DNA of 64,000 nt, from positions 91,063 through 155,062 of the forward strand of contig NZ_JAACFS010000017.1 of the NCBI RefSeq assembly GCF_029051645.1, in the 5' to 3' direction. The notes below the pieces were generated by a model, which was not told the origin of the DNA, searched no databases, and saw nothing but the letters and a program-made list of their open reading frames with translations. The number at the start of each line of letters is the position of its first letter. The stretch's first letter is position 1. This stretch comes from Bradyrhizobium sp. CSA112. GTDB lineage: Bacteria; Pseudomonadota; Alphaproteobacteria; Rhizobiales; Xanthobacteraceae. This document shows positions 1-7,930 of this stretch, one piece after another. The position numbers were made by a program, and so were the translations under genes.

Positions 1-2
1 CC

Positions 3-128
3 AGGGAATACGATATCAGCCCTCGCACGGTGGAAGTCTATCGGGCGAACGTCATGACCAAGATGCAGGCCGGTAACCTTTCTGAACTGGTCCGGTTCGC
101 GATCCGGGCTGGATTCATCGAAGATTGA
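3..128 (+). CDS. fixJ: FixJ-type response regulator, C-terminal end (partial)
   Basis: Only the last 41 residues and the stop are in the window; the start lies off the left edge. The reading (REYDISPRTVEVYRANVM...) is the second half of a LuxR/FixJ-type helix-turn-helix: the recognition helix SPRTVEVYRANVMTKM and the tail LSELVRFAIRAGFIED match FixJ. FixJ is the response regulator that FixL phosphorylates under low oxygen and that switches on fixK. The neighbours, a receiver protein and fixK, support this. The stop codon overlaps an FNR-type box. Confidence 0.85.
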   Translation, partial: REYDISPRTVEVYRANVMTKMQAGNLSELVRFAIRAGFIED

Positions 129-138
129 GCCAAGTCAA
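125..138. promoter_or_regulatory. FixK/FNR-type operator, perfect TTGA-N6-TCAA
   Basis: TTGAGCCAAGTCAA is a perfect half-site pair and overlaps the fixJ stop codon. With the usual -41.5 placement, transcription would begin near 173, giving a leader of about 59 nt for a receiver gene starting at 232. This suggests the receiver is under FixK (or FNR) control separately from fixJ. Confidence 0.65.
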
Positions 139-231
139 TTCGGAGATGACGGAGCCGGCTATCTTGCCGGAATGACCAACAGCCGCGACAGCTCTAACGG
201 GACCGGGACCGGCCCTGCTCCCAGGAAATCG

Positions 232-606
232 ATGGTTTACGTCGTTGATGATGATTACGACGTTCGGGCATCGTTGCGATTTCTCCTGGAGACAGAGGGT
301 TTCGATGTCCGCACCTTCCGCAGCGGCACCGCCCTGCTTGGCTCGTCAACGCGGCACCGGGCGGATTGCCTTGTCGTGGACTACAAAATGTCGGAGATCG
401 ACGGCCTGGAGCTGGCCCACCGGCTGCGGGGCCTCGACGTGCGTACGCCGATCGTCCTGATCACGGGATATCCGGACGAAAACATTTCGGCCAAGGCGGG
501 CTCGGCCGGGGTTCGGCAGGTACTTTTGAAGCCGAACCTGGGAATGAATCTGGTCGATTGCGTCCGAAACGCGATCAATAACCGCCCGGCGGCAAGTCAC
601 GCTTAG
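232..606 (+). CDS. Single-domain response-regulator receiver (FixJ-like)
   Basis: This is a stand-alone CheY-like receiver of 124 residues. The acidic pocket VVDDD, the phosphoacceptor Asp in VVDYKM, the switch residues ITGY and the conserved Lys in LLKP are all visible. It has no output domain, so it probably acts as a phosphate sink or modulator of the FixL/FixJ relay that ends just upstream. I chose the ATG at 232 because AGGA sits about 6 nt before it and the protein then begins MVYVVDDD as receivers do. An in-frame ATG at 172 would add 20 low-complexity residues, but it lies at the transcription start expected from the box at 125. fixK follows 116 bp downstream. Confidence 0.8.
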   Translation: MVYVVDDDYDVRASLRFLLETEGFDVRTFRSGTALLGSSTRHRADCLVVDYKMSEIDGLELAHRLRGLDVRTPIVLITGYPDENISAKAGSAGVRQVLLKPNLGMNLVDCVRNAINNRPAASHA

Positions 607-722
607 AGCACGGGCCGCCTCCGTAAAACCCCGTAAGGGAATGCCCTTAGGATATCGACCGAAATATCGGGCCGCAAAAAACACCACTACACCAAGCCAT
701 CCCGCATCGAGGAGATGGCAAA

Positions 723-1427
723 ATGCTCACCCAGACGATCACCACCCCCGCAGTCCCGGCAACCAAGGTTTTCACCGCCCCGCGCACCCCGGCTGCCCCG
801 GCCATCGACCAGTTCGGCGTGATCGCCAGCTGTGCAGGCGTAATCGCCACCGAATTTTCCTACCGGAAAGACGAGGAAGTTTACGGCGAAGGCGAGCCTT
901 CCGAATATGTCTATCAGGTGATCCGCGGTGCGGTTCGTACCTACAAGCTTCTAAACGACGGACGGCGCCAGATCGGCGCGTTTCATCTGCCCGGTGATGT
1001 GTTCGGTCTCGATGCCGGTTCGACGCATCGCCTGACCGCCGAAGCCATCGCAGATACCACCGTACGCCTAGTGAAGCGTCGCAGTCTCGAAGCCGCCGCG
1101 GGATCGAATGTTCAGGTTGCCCATAGTCTCTGGACCATGACCGCACGCGATCTCCGGCACGCCGAAGATCATATGCTGCTTCTCGGTCGCAAGACTGCAA
1201 TAGAAAAGGTTGCCACTTTCCTGCTGGAAATGGATCGGCGGCTCGCCAAGGCCGGCATGATGGCGCTGCCGATGTGCCGCCGCGATATCGGCGATTATCT
1301 CGGTCTGACGCTCGAAACCGTGTCGCGGACACTTTCACAGCTCAGCGGCCAGGGCATCCTGGTGTTTTCGAGCGCCCGTCAAATCGTGCTGCGCAATCGC
1401 CAGCGGCTGGCCGATATGGACGCCTGA
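723..1427 (+). CDS. fixK: FixK-type Crp/Fnr transcription regulator
   Basis: A 234-residue Crp/Fnr protein with an N-terminal cyclic-nucleotide-like beta barrel (about residues 45-140), a dimer helix, and a C-terminal HTH (RRDIGDYLGLTLETVSRTLS) typical of FixK. There is no N-terminal four-Cys cluster, so it is not an oxygen-sensing Fe-S FNR; oxygen control would come through FixLJ. It would activate genes with TTGA-N6-TCAA boxes, many of which lie in this window. GAGGAG 8 nt before the ATG supports the start. Whether it corresponds to FixK1 or FixK2 of Bradyrhizobium cannot be settled here; the sequence is nearer the FixK1/rhizobial FixK pattern. Confidence 0.85.
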   Translation: MLTQTITTPAVPATKVFTAPRTPAAPAIDQFGVIASCAGVIATEFSYRKDEEVYGEGEPSEYVYQVIRGAVRTYKLLNDGRRQIGAFHLPGDVFGLDAGSTHRLTAEAIADTTVRLVKRRSLEAAAGSNVQVAHSLWTMTARDLRHAEDHMLLLGRKTAIEKVATFLLEMDRRLAKAGMMALPMCRRDIGDYLGLTLETVSRTLSQLSGQGILVFSSARQIVLRNRQRLADMDA

Positions 1428-1462
1428 GAGCGCGACACCGTGCGGAAGGACCGGAGGACAAG

Positions 1463-1726
1463 ATGGACAGTTACCGCGTCTCCTTCTACAAGCATCTTCT
1501 GAATTCGGACGGCCATAGTTTCAAGTGCCTCCAGCGCTCGGTCGACGTCCAATCCGACGGCCCGTCCCAAGCGCTGGTGCAGGCGGAACGGCTCGTCGAC
1601 AACGAGCGCCTGAACGCCGACTGCGTCGAGGTGATGCATCTGGCGGGCAGCCAACCTGAATTCGGACGTCCATCGAGCCATTCGCCCGCGCCCATCAACC
1701 ACACCCGGAACCGCGTCGCACCATGA
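1463..1726 (+). CDS. Small conserved-looking protein, function unknown
   Basis: 87 residues starting MDSYRVSFYKHLLNSDG with GGAGGA in front of the ATG. It resembles short rhizobial proteins of the form (x)YRVSFFK-L-SSDGH-FKCLQR, and residues 10-60 keep codon-biased coding. It has no signal peptide, membrane segment or catalytic motif that I can name. It lies 35 bp after fixK and just before the lysE gene, so it may be co-transcribed with fixK. Confidence 0.6.
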   Translation: MDSYRVSFYKHLLNSDGHSFKCLQRSVDVQSDGPSQALVQAERLVDNERLNADCVEVMHLAGSQPEFGRPSSHSPAPINHTRNRVAP

Positions 1727-1738
1727 ACTGACCGCGTC

Positions 1739-2392
1739 ATGGATCGAATCCTGGAGCTTGCGGCGGGCGGCGCGTCGCTAAATTCGCCGCTTCCTGCATT
1801 CGTTCTGACGTCGCTCATCATCGAAATGACGCCAGGACCGAACATGGCGTATCTGGCTGTGCTCGGCGCCAGTCATGGCCGCCTTGCCGGGTTCTCCGCC
1901 GTGCTTGGCGTCGCCCTTGGACTGGCGATTCTGGGCATCGCGGTCGGGCTCGGCGGCGGATCGCTGCTGCTGAACAGTCGCGTTTTCTACGAAAGTCTTC
2001 GCTGGGCCGGCGCGCTATACCTGTGCTGGCTCGCGCTTGATAGTTGGAGGGAAGCCAGGCAACCGATCGAGGCCGTACCGCACAACCAATCATCTCACTT
2101 CACCCATTTCCGTCGTGGGTTGGTCACCAATCTTCTGAACCCGAAGGCGGCACTTTTCTTCATTGCCGTGCTCCCCGAATTCATCCAAGGTCCGCCTTCG
2201 GCACACGAACTGGCGATTCTGGTTTCCATCTATGTCGGCGTCGCCACACTCGTGCATAGCCTGATCGTGGTGCTGGCCGGCGGGCTGCAGGCGTTCTTCG
2301 CAGCACCGCGACGGCGTGAAATGGCGGGTAATTTTTTTGCCGTCCTGCTTCTCGCTATTGCCGTCTGGCTGTTCGTGAGCGGCCGCCGCTGA
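1739..2392 (+). CDS. LysE/RhtB-family amino-acid exporter
   Basis: A 217-residue inner-membrane protein. The family signature TPGPNMAYLAVLGASHGR near residue 32 and the GLVTNLLNPKAALFF motif near residue 125 are diagnostic of LysE/RhtB translocators, which export amino acids or homoserine lactones by proton exchange. About six hydrophobic segments are present and the length is normal for the family. The substrate cannot be inferred. Confidence 0.88.
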   Translation: MDRILELAAGGASLNSPLPAFVLTSLIIEMTPGPNMAYLAVLGASHGRLAGFSAVLGVALGLAILGIAVGLGGGSLLLNSRVFYESLRWAGALYLCWLALDSWREARQPIEAVPHNQSSHFTHFRRGLVTNLLNPKAALFFIAVLPEFIQGPPSAHELAILVSIYVGVATLVHSLIVVLAGGLQAFFAAPRRREMAGNFFAVLLLAIAVWLFVSGRR

Positions 2393-2430
2393 CGCGCCCC
2401 GACACCTCTCTCGAAACTTCACCGTGATTC

Positions 2431-2444
2431 TTGCGCTTGCTCAA
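2431..2444. promoter_or_regulatory. Near-consensus FNR/FixK box
   Basis: TTGCGCTTGCTCAA keeps TTG-N8-CAA and one perfect half site. Its centre is 75 bp before the ATG of the copper chaperone, so a -41.5 site would give a 34-nt leader. Confidence 0.35.
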
Positions 2445-2512
2445 AGCTGAAACCGCGACCTCGATCCATTCTGACGCATAACGCGCGAGACCTGCGCACC
2501 GGAGAAAGTATC

Positions 2513-3364
2513 ATGAGATATGCAACGATCGGATTGGCTTGTGGCCTCGCCTGCTGGATTTTGCTTACAGCGGCCGCGCATGCCGAAGTCACCGTGGGCA
2601 ATCTCGTCATCACGAAAGCCTGGAGCCGTGCCACACCGGGAGGTGCGCAAGTTGCGGGCGGATATCTCAGCATCGAGAACAAGGGATCGTTGCCCGATCG
2701 CCTGTTGTCCGCCTCGACCAATGCCGCGAGAAAAGTCGAAATTCACGAAATGGCCCTCGACAAGGGCATCATGACCATGCGCCCGATCGACGGTGGGCTG
2801 TTCATCGACGCCGGCAAAACCGTGAAGTTCGAGCCTGGCGGTCGGCATCTGATGTTGATCGGTCTAGCAGCGCCGCTTACGGAAGGCGAGCAGGTCGCAG
2901 TATCGCTGGCGTTCGAGCAGGCCGGCCACGTGAGCGTACCGTTTGCGGTCCAAGGCATCGGCGGTCGCGCGCCGGATCCCCTGACCAGGGTCGAGGCGGC
3001 GCTGAAGCGCTCACCCGCCGTAGCCGCCGATGATCCTGACGAGCCCTTCTTCGCGCATTTCTGTAACAGCAAGGCAATGGCCAACATCACGGTATCTCCG
3101 GGCCGAGCCGGTCCGGTCGAGATCACCATCCAGCTGGAAGATGACGACGAGCGACCGCTCACCACGGCTCTGGGCGTATCGGTGACGCTCGCCAATCCGG
3201 ACAAGGGCATCGCACCGGTGACGGCGATCGCCGAACATGTCGGCGATGACAAGTGGATGGTGCAGATGGACGCGCTGCAATCCGGGCGCTGGTCGCTCGA
3301 TCTCGGCATCAGGCTGTCGGCTACCGATGCAGTGAATATCGAGGCTCCGATCCTGATCCGGTGA
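2513..3364 (+). CDS. Periplasmic PCu(A)C copper chaperone with extra C-terminal domain
   Basis: 283 residues with a cleavable signal peptide (cleavage after about AAHA, residue 24). Residues 30-150 form a PCu(A)C domain with the copper ligands visible: H78 and M80, M87/M89, and HLM at 112-114. These chaperones deliver Cu(I) to cytochrome oxidase. Residues 180-283 form a second beta-rich region resembling CopC/YtkA-like domains, beyond the single domain of typical PCu(A)C proteins. GGAGAAAG precedes the ATG. Micro-oxic control is plausible given the box at 2431 and the fixK neighbourhood. Confidence 0.82.
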   Translation: MRYATIGLACGLACWILLTAAAHAEVTVGNLVITKAWSRATPGGAQVAGGYLSIENKGSLPDRLLSASTNAARKVEIHEMALDKGIMTMRPIDGGLFIDAGKTVKFEPGGRHLMLIGLAAPLTEGEQVAVSLAFEQAGHVSVPFAVQGIGGRAPDPLTRVEAALKRSPAVAADDPDEPFFAHFCNSKAMANITVSPGRAGPVEITIQLEDDDERPLTTALGVSVTLANPDKGIAPVTAIAEHVGDDKWMVQMDALQSGRWSLDLGIRLSATDAVNIEAPILIR

Positions 3365-3386
3365 ACCAAGGCTGGCGGACCCACCC

Positions 3387-4121
3387 ATGGACACCTTGGC
3401 AACACGTCCGAGTTGGGTGCCGCAGCCCGTGCTCGATCTCGCGAACCGTCTGGGCGCGCGCACGGACGGCGCCGCGGTCAGGCTGACGCAGCATGGCACG
3501 ATGCGCAGCGGGCCCGGGGCTCGCCGCATGAAGTTTTCAGCAGAGCAAACCATTCAATTGAGACGACCGGGCTTCGAATGGCGCGCATCGACCGGTCCCG
3601 CCGGCTGCATTACCGTGATTGACGCTTTGCAACGGGGTAGTACGACGTCGGAGGTCCGGCTTCTCGGGTGCGTTCGGCTGGCCGGCACGAAGCTGGATGA
3701 TGCCGCTGCGCTCCTCAAAGGACAACTCTTGCGCTACCTCGCCGAACTCGCTTGGGCTCCGGACGCCATACTGCAGAACGCGTTGCTGCAATGGAGCGCC
3801 AATGGCAATTCGCTACACGTCGCCGTGCAGCACCGCGATGTCAGGTGCGTACTGGGTATCACGCTCGATGAGGAAGGCCGGATTGGCTCGGTGTTTACCC
3901 CCAACCGACCCCGCAAGGAAGATGGCGGCTTCGTCGAGCGGCCATGGCTGGGTAACTTTTCAGACTACAGGAACCATCGGGGGCGCTGGCTTCCATTCAA
4001 GGGCGAGGTCGGCTGGGTTCTGGACGGAGGTCTGGTCAACGTGTGGCAGGGGGAAATAACGAGCTGGGAGACGGACGAGATCCCGGCTTTTGAACCGGCA
4101 CACCGACGAGAACGCCACTGA
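3387..4121 (+). CDS. DUF6544-like conserved protein
   Basis: 244 residues. The features WxPQP...LANRLG near the start, the phrase RPGFEWRA, and C-terminal WxGxFxDYRxHRGRxLPFKGEVGWV match a family I know as DUF6544, of unknown function. No signal peptide or membrane span is evident. It starts 22 bp after the copper chaperone and could be its operon partner. Its last 15 residues are charged and less typical. Confidence 0.65.
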   Translation: MDTLATRPSWVPQPVLDLANRLGARTDGAAVRLTQHGTMRSGPGARRMKFSAEQTIQLRRPGFEWRASTGPAGCITVIDALQRGSTTSEVRLLGCVRLAGTKLDDAAALLKGQLLRYLAELAWAPDAILQNALLQWSANGNSLHVAVQHRDVRCVLGITLDEEGRIGSVFTPNRPRKEDGGFVERPWLGNFSDYRNHRGRWLPFKGEVGWVLDGGLVNVWQGEITSWETDEIPAFEPAHRRERH

Positions 4122-4533
4122 ACATGCCGAGGCAAATCCGAGGAACGCTGCGGCGCAAGCGATGCCGGCACGCGCGATGGAGATGAGTTTGTCTCCACTT
4201 TGGATCGGATCTGGCCGTTCCAAGCATTATAGCCAAGCAGGCCTGAGCTTCTTTGCCTTGGCGCGATGACGACGGCCATCGCGGCATCGATGCGGAAGCT
4301 CAGCAAAGGAGGCAACACGATGCGCTTGTTTGAGCGGCCAAAACTTTCGGATTCATGTCGATCGACACCCGGAACGATTCGGAAAATGCCCCGCGACTCG
4401 CGCCGACGCACCCCTTGAACTGGCACGTGCTGCGACCATTGCTCGAGCAATGCGGAGCTCCCCACCGCACGCTAAAGCGGGGAAGCGGCCCCAAGGGTCC
4501 GCCTTCCTTCTCCATCCGTCGTTTCTTCGGCAG
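4122..4533. other. Intergenic region with a strong orphan Shine-Dalgarno
   Basis: No recognisable gene. AAAGGAGG at 4305-4312 stands 7 nt before an ATG at 4320, opening a plus-strand frame of only 32 residues (4320-4418, MRLFERPKLSDSC...). A different frame continues in good codon use to about 4560, so this may be a small gene broken by an indel. The pseudoazurin gene ends convergently at 4534. Confidence 0.3.
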
Positions 4534-4989
4534 TTACCTGGCGGCCGTCTTGTTGCTGGCGAGCCTTTCGAACAGGGTAGCGAATACCTGTTTGGCCTTT
4601 CCGACCTGGGGCACCGCTTTGGCCTGCTCTTCATTGGCCGGCGCTCCCACCACGACCATCGCCACCATGCCCATGCCGTAATGCGGCGCGCATTTGACGC
4701 CATAGATCCCGGCCTGATCAAATTTGACTGCAACATCTTCGCCCATCTTGCCGACGAAGGACGTTCCGCCGTCCGGCAGCATGCCCTTGATGGTCTCGGC
4801 ATTATGACCCTTGTCGGTTGACACGAATTTGACGGTATCGCCCGGCGCGATCTTAACCAGGGCCGGTTCGAAGACCATCACGCCTTCGGTTCCCCTATTA
4901 AGCATCTTGACCTCGACCTCGGCCGCCATCGCGCCACCGGCCATTGCCACGGCCGCGAGAGCCAAGGCCGCCAACAAACGTCTACGCAT
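4534..4989 (-). CDS. Pseudoazurin (type 1 copper electron carrier)
   Basis: 151 residues with a signal peptide ending AMA|AEVEVKML. The four copper ligands are all present: H62 in KGHNAE, C100, H103 and M108 in VKCAPHYGMGM. Pseudoazurin carries electrons in the periplasm, classically to copper nitrite reductase, and is usually induced with denitrification. The C-terminal tail beyond the cupredoxin fold (KQVFATLFERLASNKTAAR) is normal for the family. AGGAG precedes the ATG. An FNR-like box lies at 5068. A paralogue is at 9701-10105. Confidence 0.92.
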   Translation of the reverse strand: MRRRLLAALALAAVAMAGGAMAAEVEVKMLNRGTEGVMVFEPALVKIAPGDTVKFVSTDKGHNAETIKGMLPDGGTSFVGKMGEDVAVKFDQAGIYGVKCAPHYGMGMVAMVVVGAPANEEQAKAVPQVGKAKQVFATLFERLASNKTAAR

Positions 4990-5067
4990 TCTGATCTCCT
5001 GTGGATCGGTTGGGTCGCCAAGCGGACCCCATGCGCAAACATCTAATTCCCGGCGGCCCGTGGGAAA

Positions 5068-5081
5068 TTGTCCTAACGCAA
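5068..5081. promoter_or_regulatory. FNR/NnrR-like box before pseudoazurin
   Basis: TTGTCCTAACGCAA fits TTG-N8-CAA. Its centre lies 85 bp from the pseudoazurin ATG, so a -41.5 arrangement gives a leader of roughly 44 nt. The inner bases deviate from the best consensus. Confidence 0.4.
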
Positions 5082-5327
5082 TCTTATGGTCGATTTCCGC
5101 GATGTATGATGTGTTCGCGCCAGAAGTTCTCATTTCCCGCCGTTTCCGGGCACGGCATCCGGAAAGTCCGATGGTCTCGCTCGACCGCGCCATCGTGGTC
5201 GTCGACAAAAAGCGTGCCAGCGAGCTGTCGCTGAAACCCGGTGCAAGCCGTGATCAACGGACGTGCCATTCGGCGGGCGGTGCTAGGCGCTGCTCGCGGT
5301 GCGGCAGCGCGCAGAAAATCCGGACGT

Positions 5328-5341
5328 TTGATCACGATCAA
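5328..5341. promoter_or_regulatory. Perfect FixK/FNR operator TTGATCACGATCAA
   Basis: A fully palindromic TTGATC-AC-GATCAA, the textbook rhizobial anaerobox/FixK site. Centred at 5334.5, it predicts transcription from about 5376 on the plus strand, 15 nt before the GTG at 5391 of the XRE gene. Confidence 0.75.
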
Positions 5342-5390
5342 TGCGTCGGCCATTCGTTTCGCGATCATGACGATGCGAAAGGGGTGGAGC

Positions 5391-5678
5391 GTGGCGCGCA
5401 GCGAGAGTTTAATCGACACTGAAGCACCCCGGTCCCACCGGGCGATGCCCTATGACGAGGACGGGCGCCTGCCTCACGAAAGCGAGTTTCTCGCGCAGCT
5501 CGGGTGTCGGGTCCGCGAAGCGCGCGCGCTGCGCGGCATGTCGCGGCGGGAACTCGCGCGCTTGTCCGGCATGTCGGAGCGCTATGTTGCCCTGATAGAG
5601 GCGGGCAAGGGCAACATCTCGATCGTGCGGCTGTTGCGGATCGCGCTGGTGTTCCGCGACGATACGCCGGCTGCTTGA
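5391..5678 (+). CDS. XRE-family HTH protein, BoxR-like N-terminal domain only
   Basis: 95 residues from GTG 5391. Residues 40-90 are a clear XRE HTH: LGCRVREARALRGMSRREL, LSGMSERYVALIEAGKGNIS. This matches the N-terminus of BoxR/BzdR-type regulators of benzoyl-CoA metabolism, which carry a shikimate-kinase-like sensor after the HTH; here the protein stops right after the HTH. The GTG was chosen because the perfect FixK box puts transcription near 5376 and GGGGTGG lies just before it; an ATG at 5445 is the alternative. Truncated regulator or a genuine single-domain form. Confidence 0.6.
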   Translation: MARSESLIDTEAPRSHRAMPYDEDGRLPHESEFLAQLGCRVREARALRGMSRRELARLSGMSERYVALIEAGKGNISIVRLLRIALVFRDDTPAA

Positions 5679-5753
5679 CGACGATCGCGCAGCGCCCCTC
5701 ACGCGAGTCCGCGCGCGATTGATCACGATCGTGACTGCCATGTCGTCCCGGGG

Positions 5754-6068
5754 TCAGTTGACTGCGGCGAAACCAAGCGAGGCTCGGACGACCGGTGCGA
5801 TGCGTTCCGGAGTCCAGGGTGGATCGAACGTCATTTCGACGTCGACCGAGCCGACGCCCGGCACCCGTGAGACACTGTTCACCACACCGTCTTTCAGGAA
5901 ACCAGTCGCGGGGCAACCCGGGCTAGTTGCCGTCATCGTAATGCCGACTGCGTCGTCGACGATCGAGATATCGTAGACGAAGCCGAGATCGACGATGTTG
6001 TGACCGAGCTCGGGATCGATCACAACGCGCATCGCGTCGCGAATCAGGTCGACCAGCTCGCCTGTCAT
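5754..6068 (-). CDS. DUF59/MIP18-family Fe-S assembly factor
   Basis: 104 residues. The signature VIDPELGHNIVDLGFVYDI and the cluster TATSPGCPATGFLKDGV with its conserved Cys define the DUF59 (SufT/PaaD/MIP18) family, which helps maturate or insert Fe-S clusters. It is the last gene of the nnrS operon; its ATG overlaps the stop of the DUF2249 gene (ATGA), implying translational coupling. Possible role: repair or assembly of Fe-S proteins damaged by NO (inference from the operon). Confidence 0.88.
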   Translation of the reverse strand: MTGELVDLIRDAMRVVIDPELGHNIVDLGFVYDISIVDDAVGITMTATSPGCPATGFLKDGVVNSVSRVPGVGSVDVEMTFDPPWTPERIAPVVRASLGFAAVN

Positions 6069-6568
6069 GACGGTGCCCTGACGGTAAGTTGATAGGTTGC
6101 ACCGTCTGGCGTGAAGCCGCCGAGCCAGTGATACCCACGCTTCTCAAGCTGAGGGAACAGGAATACCGGCTCGCGACGCAGCAGCGCCGAAAGGGTCTCG
6201 CCGGGCTCCAGTTTCTCGGCGGCCGCGAGGATTCTAACCATGGGCTCCGGAGGATCGAGGTCGCGATTGTCGAGCTTGACAGTGGGCTGCGGCCAATTGT
6301 CGAACGTCGGCGTGGCGATCGGAGCGGCCGTCTGCTGCTTCGCCGCCGGCGTGAACAGGACTTCCCACTCGCCGGCGTCGAGAGCCCGCTCGGAGTGCAC
6401 GAATCCCTTGTCCCCCATGACGGCGAACAGGGGGACCGGCTTGAACGTCGCGTAGAGGCGAAGCCCCTGCCCAGGCTCGAGGCTTTCGAGCGCGGACATG
6501 ATGACCGAGAACGGTTCGCCACCTGCGCGTAAGATCGGACGGACGTCGACGTCGACATATTCGGTCAT
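6065..6568 (-). CDS. Tandem DUF2249 protein
   Basis: 167 residues from the ATG at 6568. Two repeats are visible: VDVRPILRAGGEPFSVIMSA...LEPGQGLRLYATFKPVPLF and LDNRDLDPPEPMVRILAAAEKLEPGETLSALLRREPVFLF. The shared pattern LEPGxxLxxxxxxxPVPLF is the DUF2249 core (TusA-like fold). Such proteins are common beside nnrS and nitrite/NO genes; the biochemical role is not known. The longer frame that runs upstream crosses into the membrane-protein gene and is not used. Confidence 0.82.
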   Translation of the reverse strand: MTEYVDVDVRPILRAGGEPFSVIMSALESLEPGQGLRLYATFKPVPLFAVMGDKGFVHSERALDAGEWEVLFTPAAKQQTAAPIATPTFDNWPQPTVKLDNRDLDPPEPMVRILAAAEKLEPGETLSALLRREPVFLFPQLEKRGYHWLGGFTPDGATYQLTVRAPS

Positions 6569-6585
6569 ATTTCTTCCTTTCGCTT

Positions 6586-7923
6586 CTATTTGCTGGCAAA
6601 CAGCAGATGAGGCGCGCGAGCGCCGCCCGGCAAGCGCAATGGGATCGCGACATACGCAAGCCGCCGCGTCCGGATCACTTCGCGGACGATGCCGACGACG
6701 CCGACGGCCATCGCCAAAGCGGCAGCTCGGAATGCCTGCGGTTGTCCCATTAGCAGCATAAGCGTTCCGGCCCAGACTGCCGTGTAGTAGATCACGAACC
6801 ACTTCGATGCCTTCCCCTCTGCGACGAGATCTTGAACGCGAGGCGTGGGAGTCCGTCCCATCACGGGACCGTAGGTCTCGAGCCAAGTTAGGAACGCAAC
6901 GATCTTGTAGAGCTTGGCAAGGATCAGACCAGACAGCCAACCAAAGACGGCGAGGAAGACCAGCGCCCCGACATGCGCGGGAAAGTCTGCGGTCAGGAAG
7001 AGCGCGGCACATAGAAACGCGGTCCCGGCGAGGCTTGCGAAGGACAACGTCGCCATCCGCGTGTTGAGTTCAAGCCGCCGCCGCTGGCGACCGCGGAAAA
7101 TGCCGAGCACATCGCGCCCGTATAGAGCAGCCGCCGCCACGCCCAGGACGGCGGCAATCGACAGCACGGCGTTCAACCCGGAAGAGAGCCATACCGCGAG
7201 GAGCCCGCCGACCACCGTGACGGTGACGGCGAGCGAGCCCACCATCAAGGTCGTACCGCTGGTCCGGTCGTCGACATCCGGCGAGAGCATGAACATGGAC
7301 AACAGCCGGTAGCTGACGCCCATGGCCGTTAACGTCAGCCAGCCGCCGAGACCGGCGATCGCGTGCAGAGGGACGCCCCCGGCCAAAATGGTCTCTCCGG
7401 TCGATCCCCCCCACCCCGCAAGCGCAAACGTGAAGACCGCGCCTAAAGCGATAGTGGCACAAAGCGAGGCCAAGCCGACGAGGACAAAGCGCGCCGGCCC
7501 CGTCGGCCGCTGCCACGCGGTCAGTCCGAGATCGACGACGATCAAGCCAAGCCCGACAGCGAGCAGTACTGCGCCCACCGGAAGCAGCCAGAGCCAGGCG
7601 GGCAGCCGGCCTCCCAATACTAGGAAGCCCGCGAGCAGCGAAGCGAGACCCGCGCACAGGAGGCCCAGAGCCGGCAACGCCCACCTCTCCGAAAACAAGG
7701 GCTTCGCGACGAGGACAGGCAGGAACTGGAAGAGCGCGCCGCACATAGCCAAACTGAGCCATCCAACGCACATCACGTGCACCAGGACGAGGGTATCAGG
7801 CGATGTGAGGTCGGCAGCGGGAAAGCCCATGCCCGCTACCATCATTGCCAGCGCGACGAACAGCCATGCAACCGCGGTCGCAAAGTAGCTCATTGTCCAT
7901 CGTGATATACTGGCGCCGATCAT
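6586..7923 (-). CDS. Multi-pass membrane protein of the nnrS operon
   Basis: About 445 residues from the ATG at 7923, with some twelve hydrophobic segments. Segments with conserved His and polar residues (LVHVMCVGWLSLAMCG, LHAIAGLGGWLTLTAMGVSY) recall heme-copper oxidase subunit I-like proteins, though the full His ligand set of an oxidase is not evident. It lies 7 bp after the nnrS stop and 17 bp before DUF2249, so it belongs to the same transcript. Function unproven; a heme- or NO-related membrane role is inferred from context. Confidence 0.72.
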   Translation of the reverse strand: MIGASISRWTMSYFATAVAWLFVALAMMVAGMGFPAADLTSPDTLVLVHVMCVGWLSLAMCGALFQFLPVLVAKPLFSERWALPALGLLCAGLASLLAGFLVLGGRLPAWLWLLPVGAVLLAVGLGLIVVDLGLTAWQRPTGPARFVLVGLASLCATIALGAVFTFALAGWGGSTGETILAGGVPLHAIAGLGGWLTLTAMGVSYRLLSMFMLSPDVDDRTSGTTLMVGSLAVTVTVVGGLLAVWLSSGLNAVLSIAAVLGVAAAALYGRDVLGIFRGRQRRRLELNTRMATLSFASLAGTAFLCAALFLTADFPAHVGALVFLAVFGWLSGLILAKLYKIVAFLTWLETYGPVMGRTPTPRVQDLVAEGKASKWFVIYYTAVWAGTLMLLMGQPQAFRAAALAMAVGVVGIVREVIRTRRLAYVAIPLRLPGGARAPHLLFASK

Positions 7924-7930
7924 GGGGGTC

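Noticed and set aside
4330..4821. Plus-strand frame opposite the pseudoazurin
   Set aside because: It mirrors the pseudoazurin coding strand; the minus-strand gene has signal peptide and all four copper ligands.
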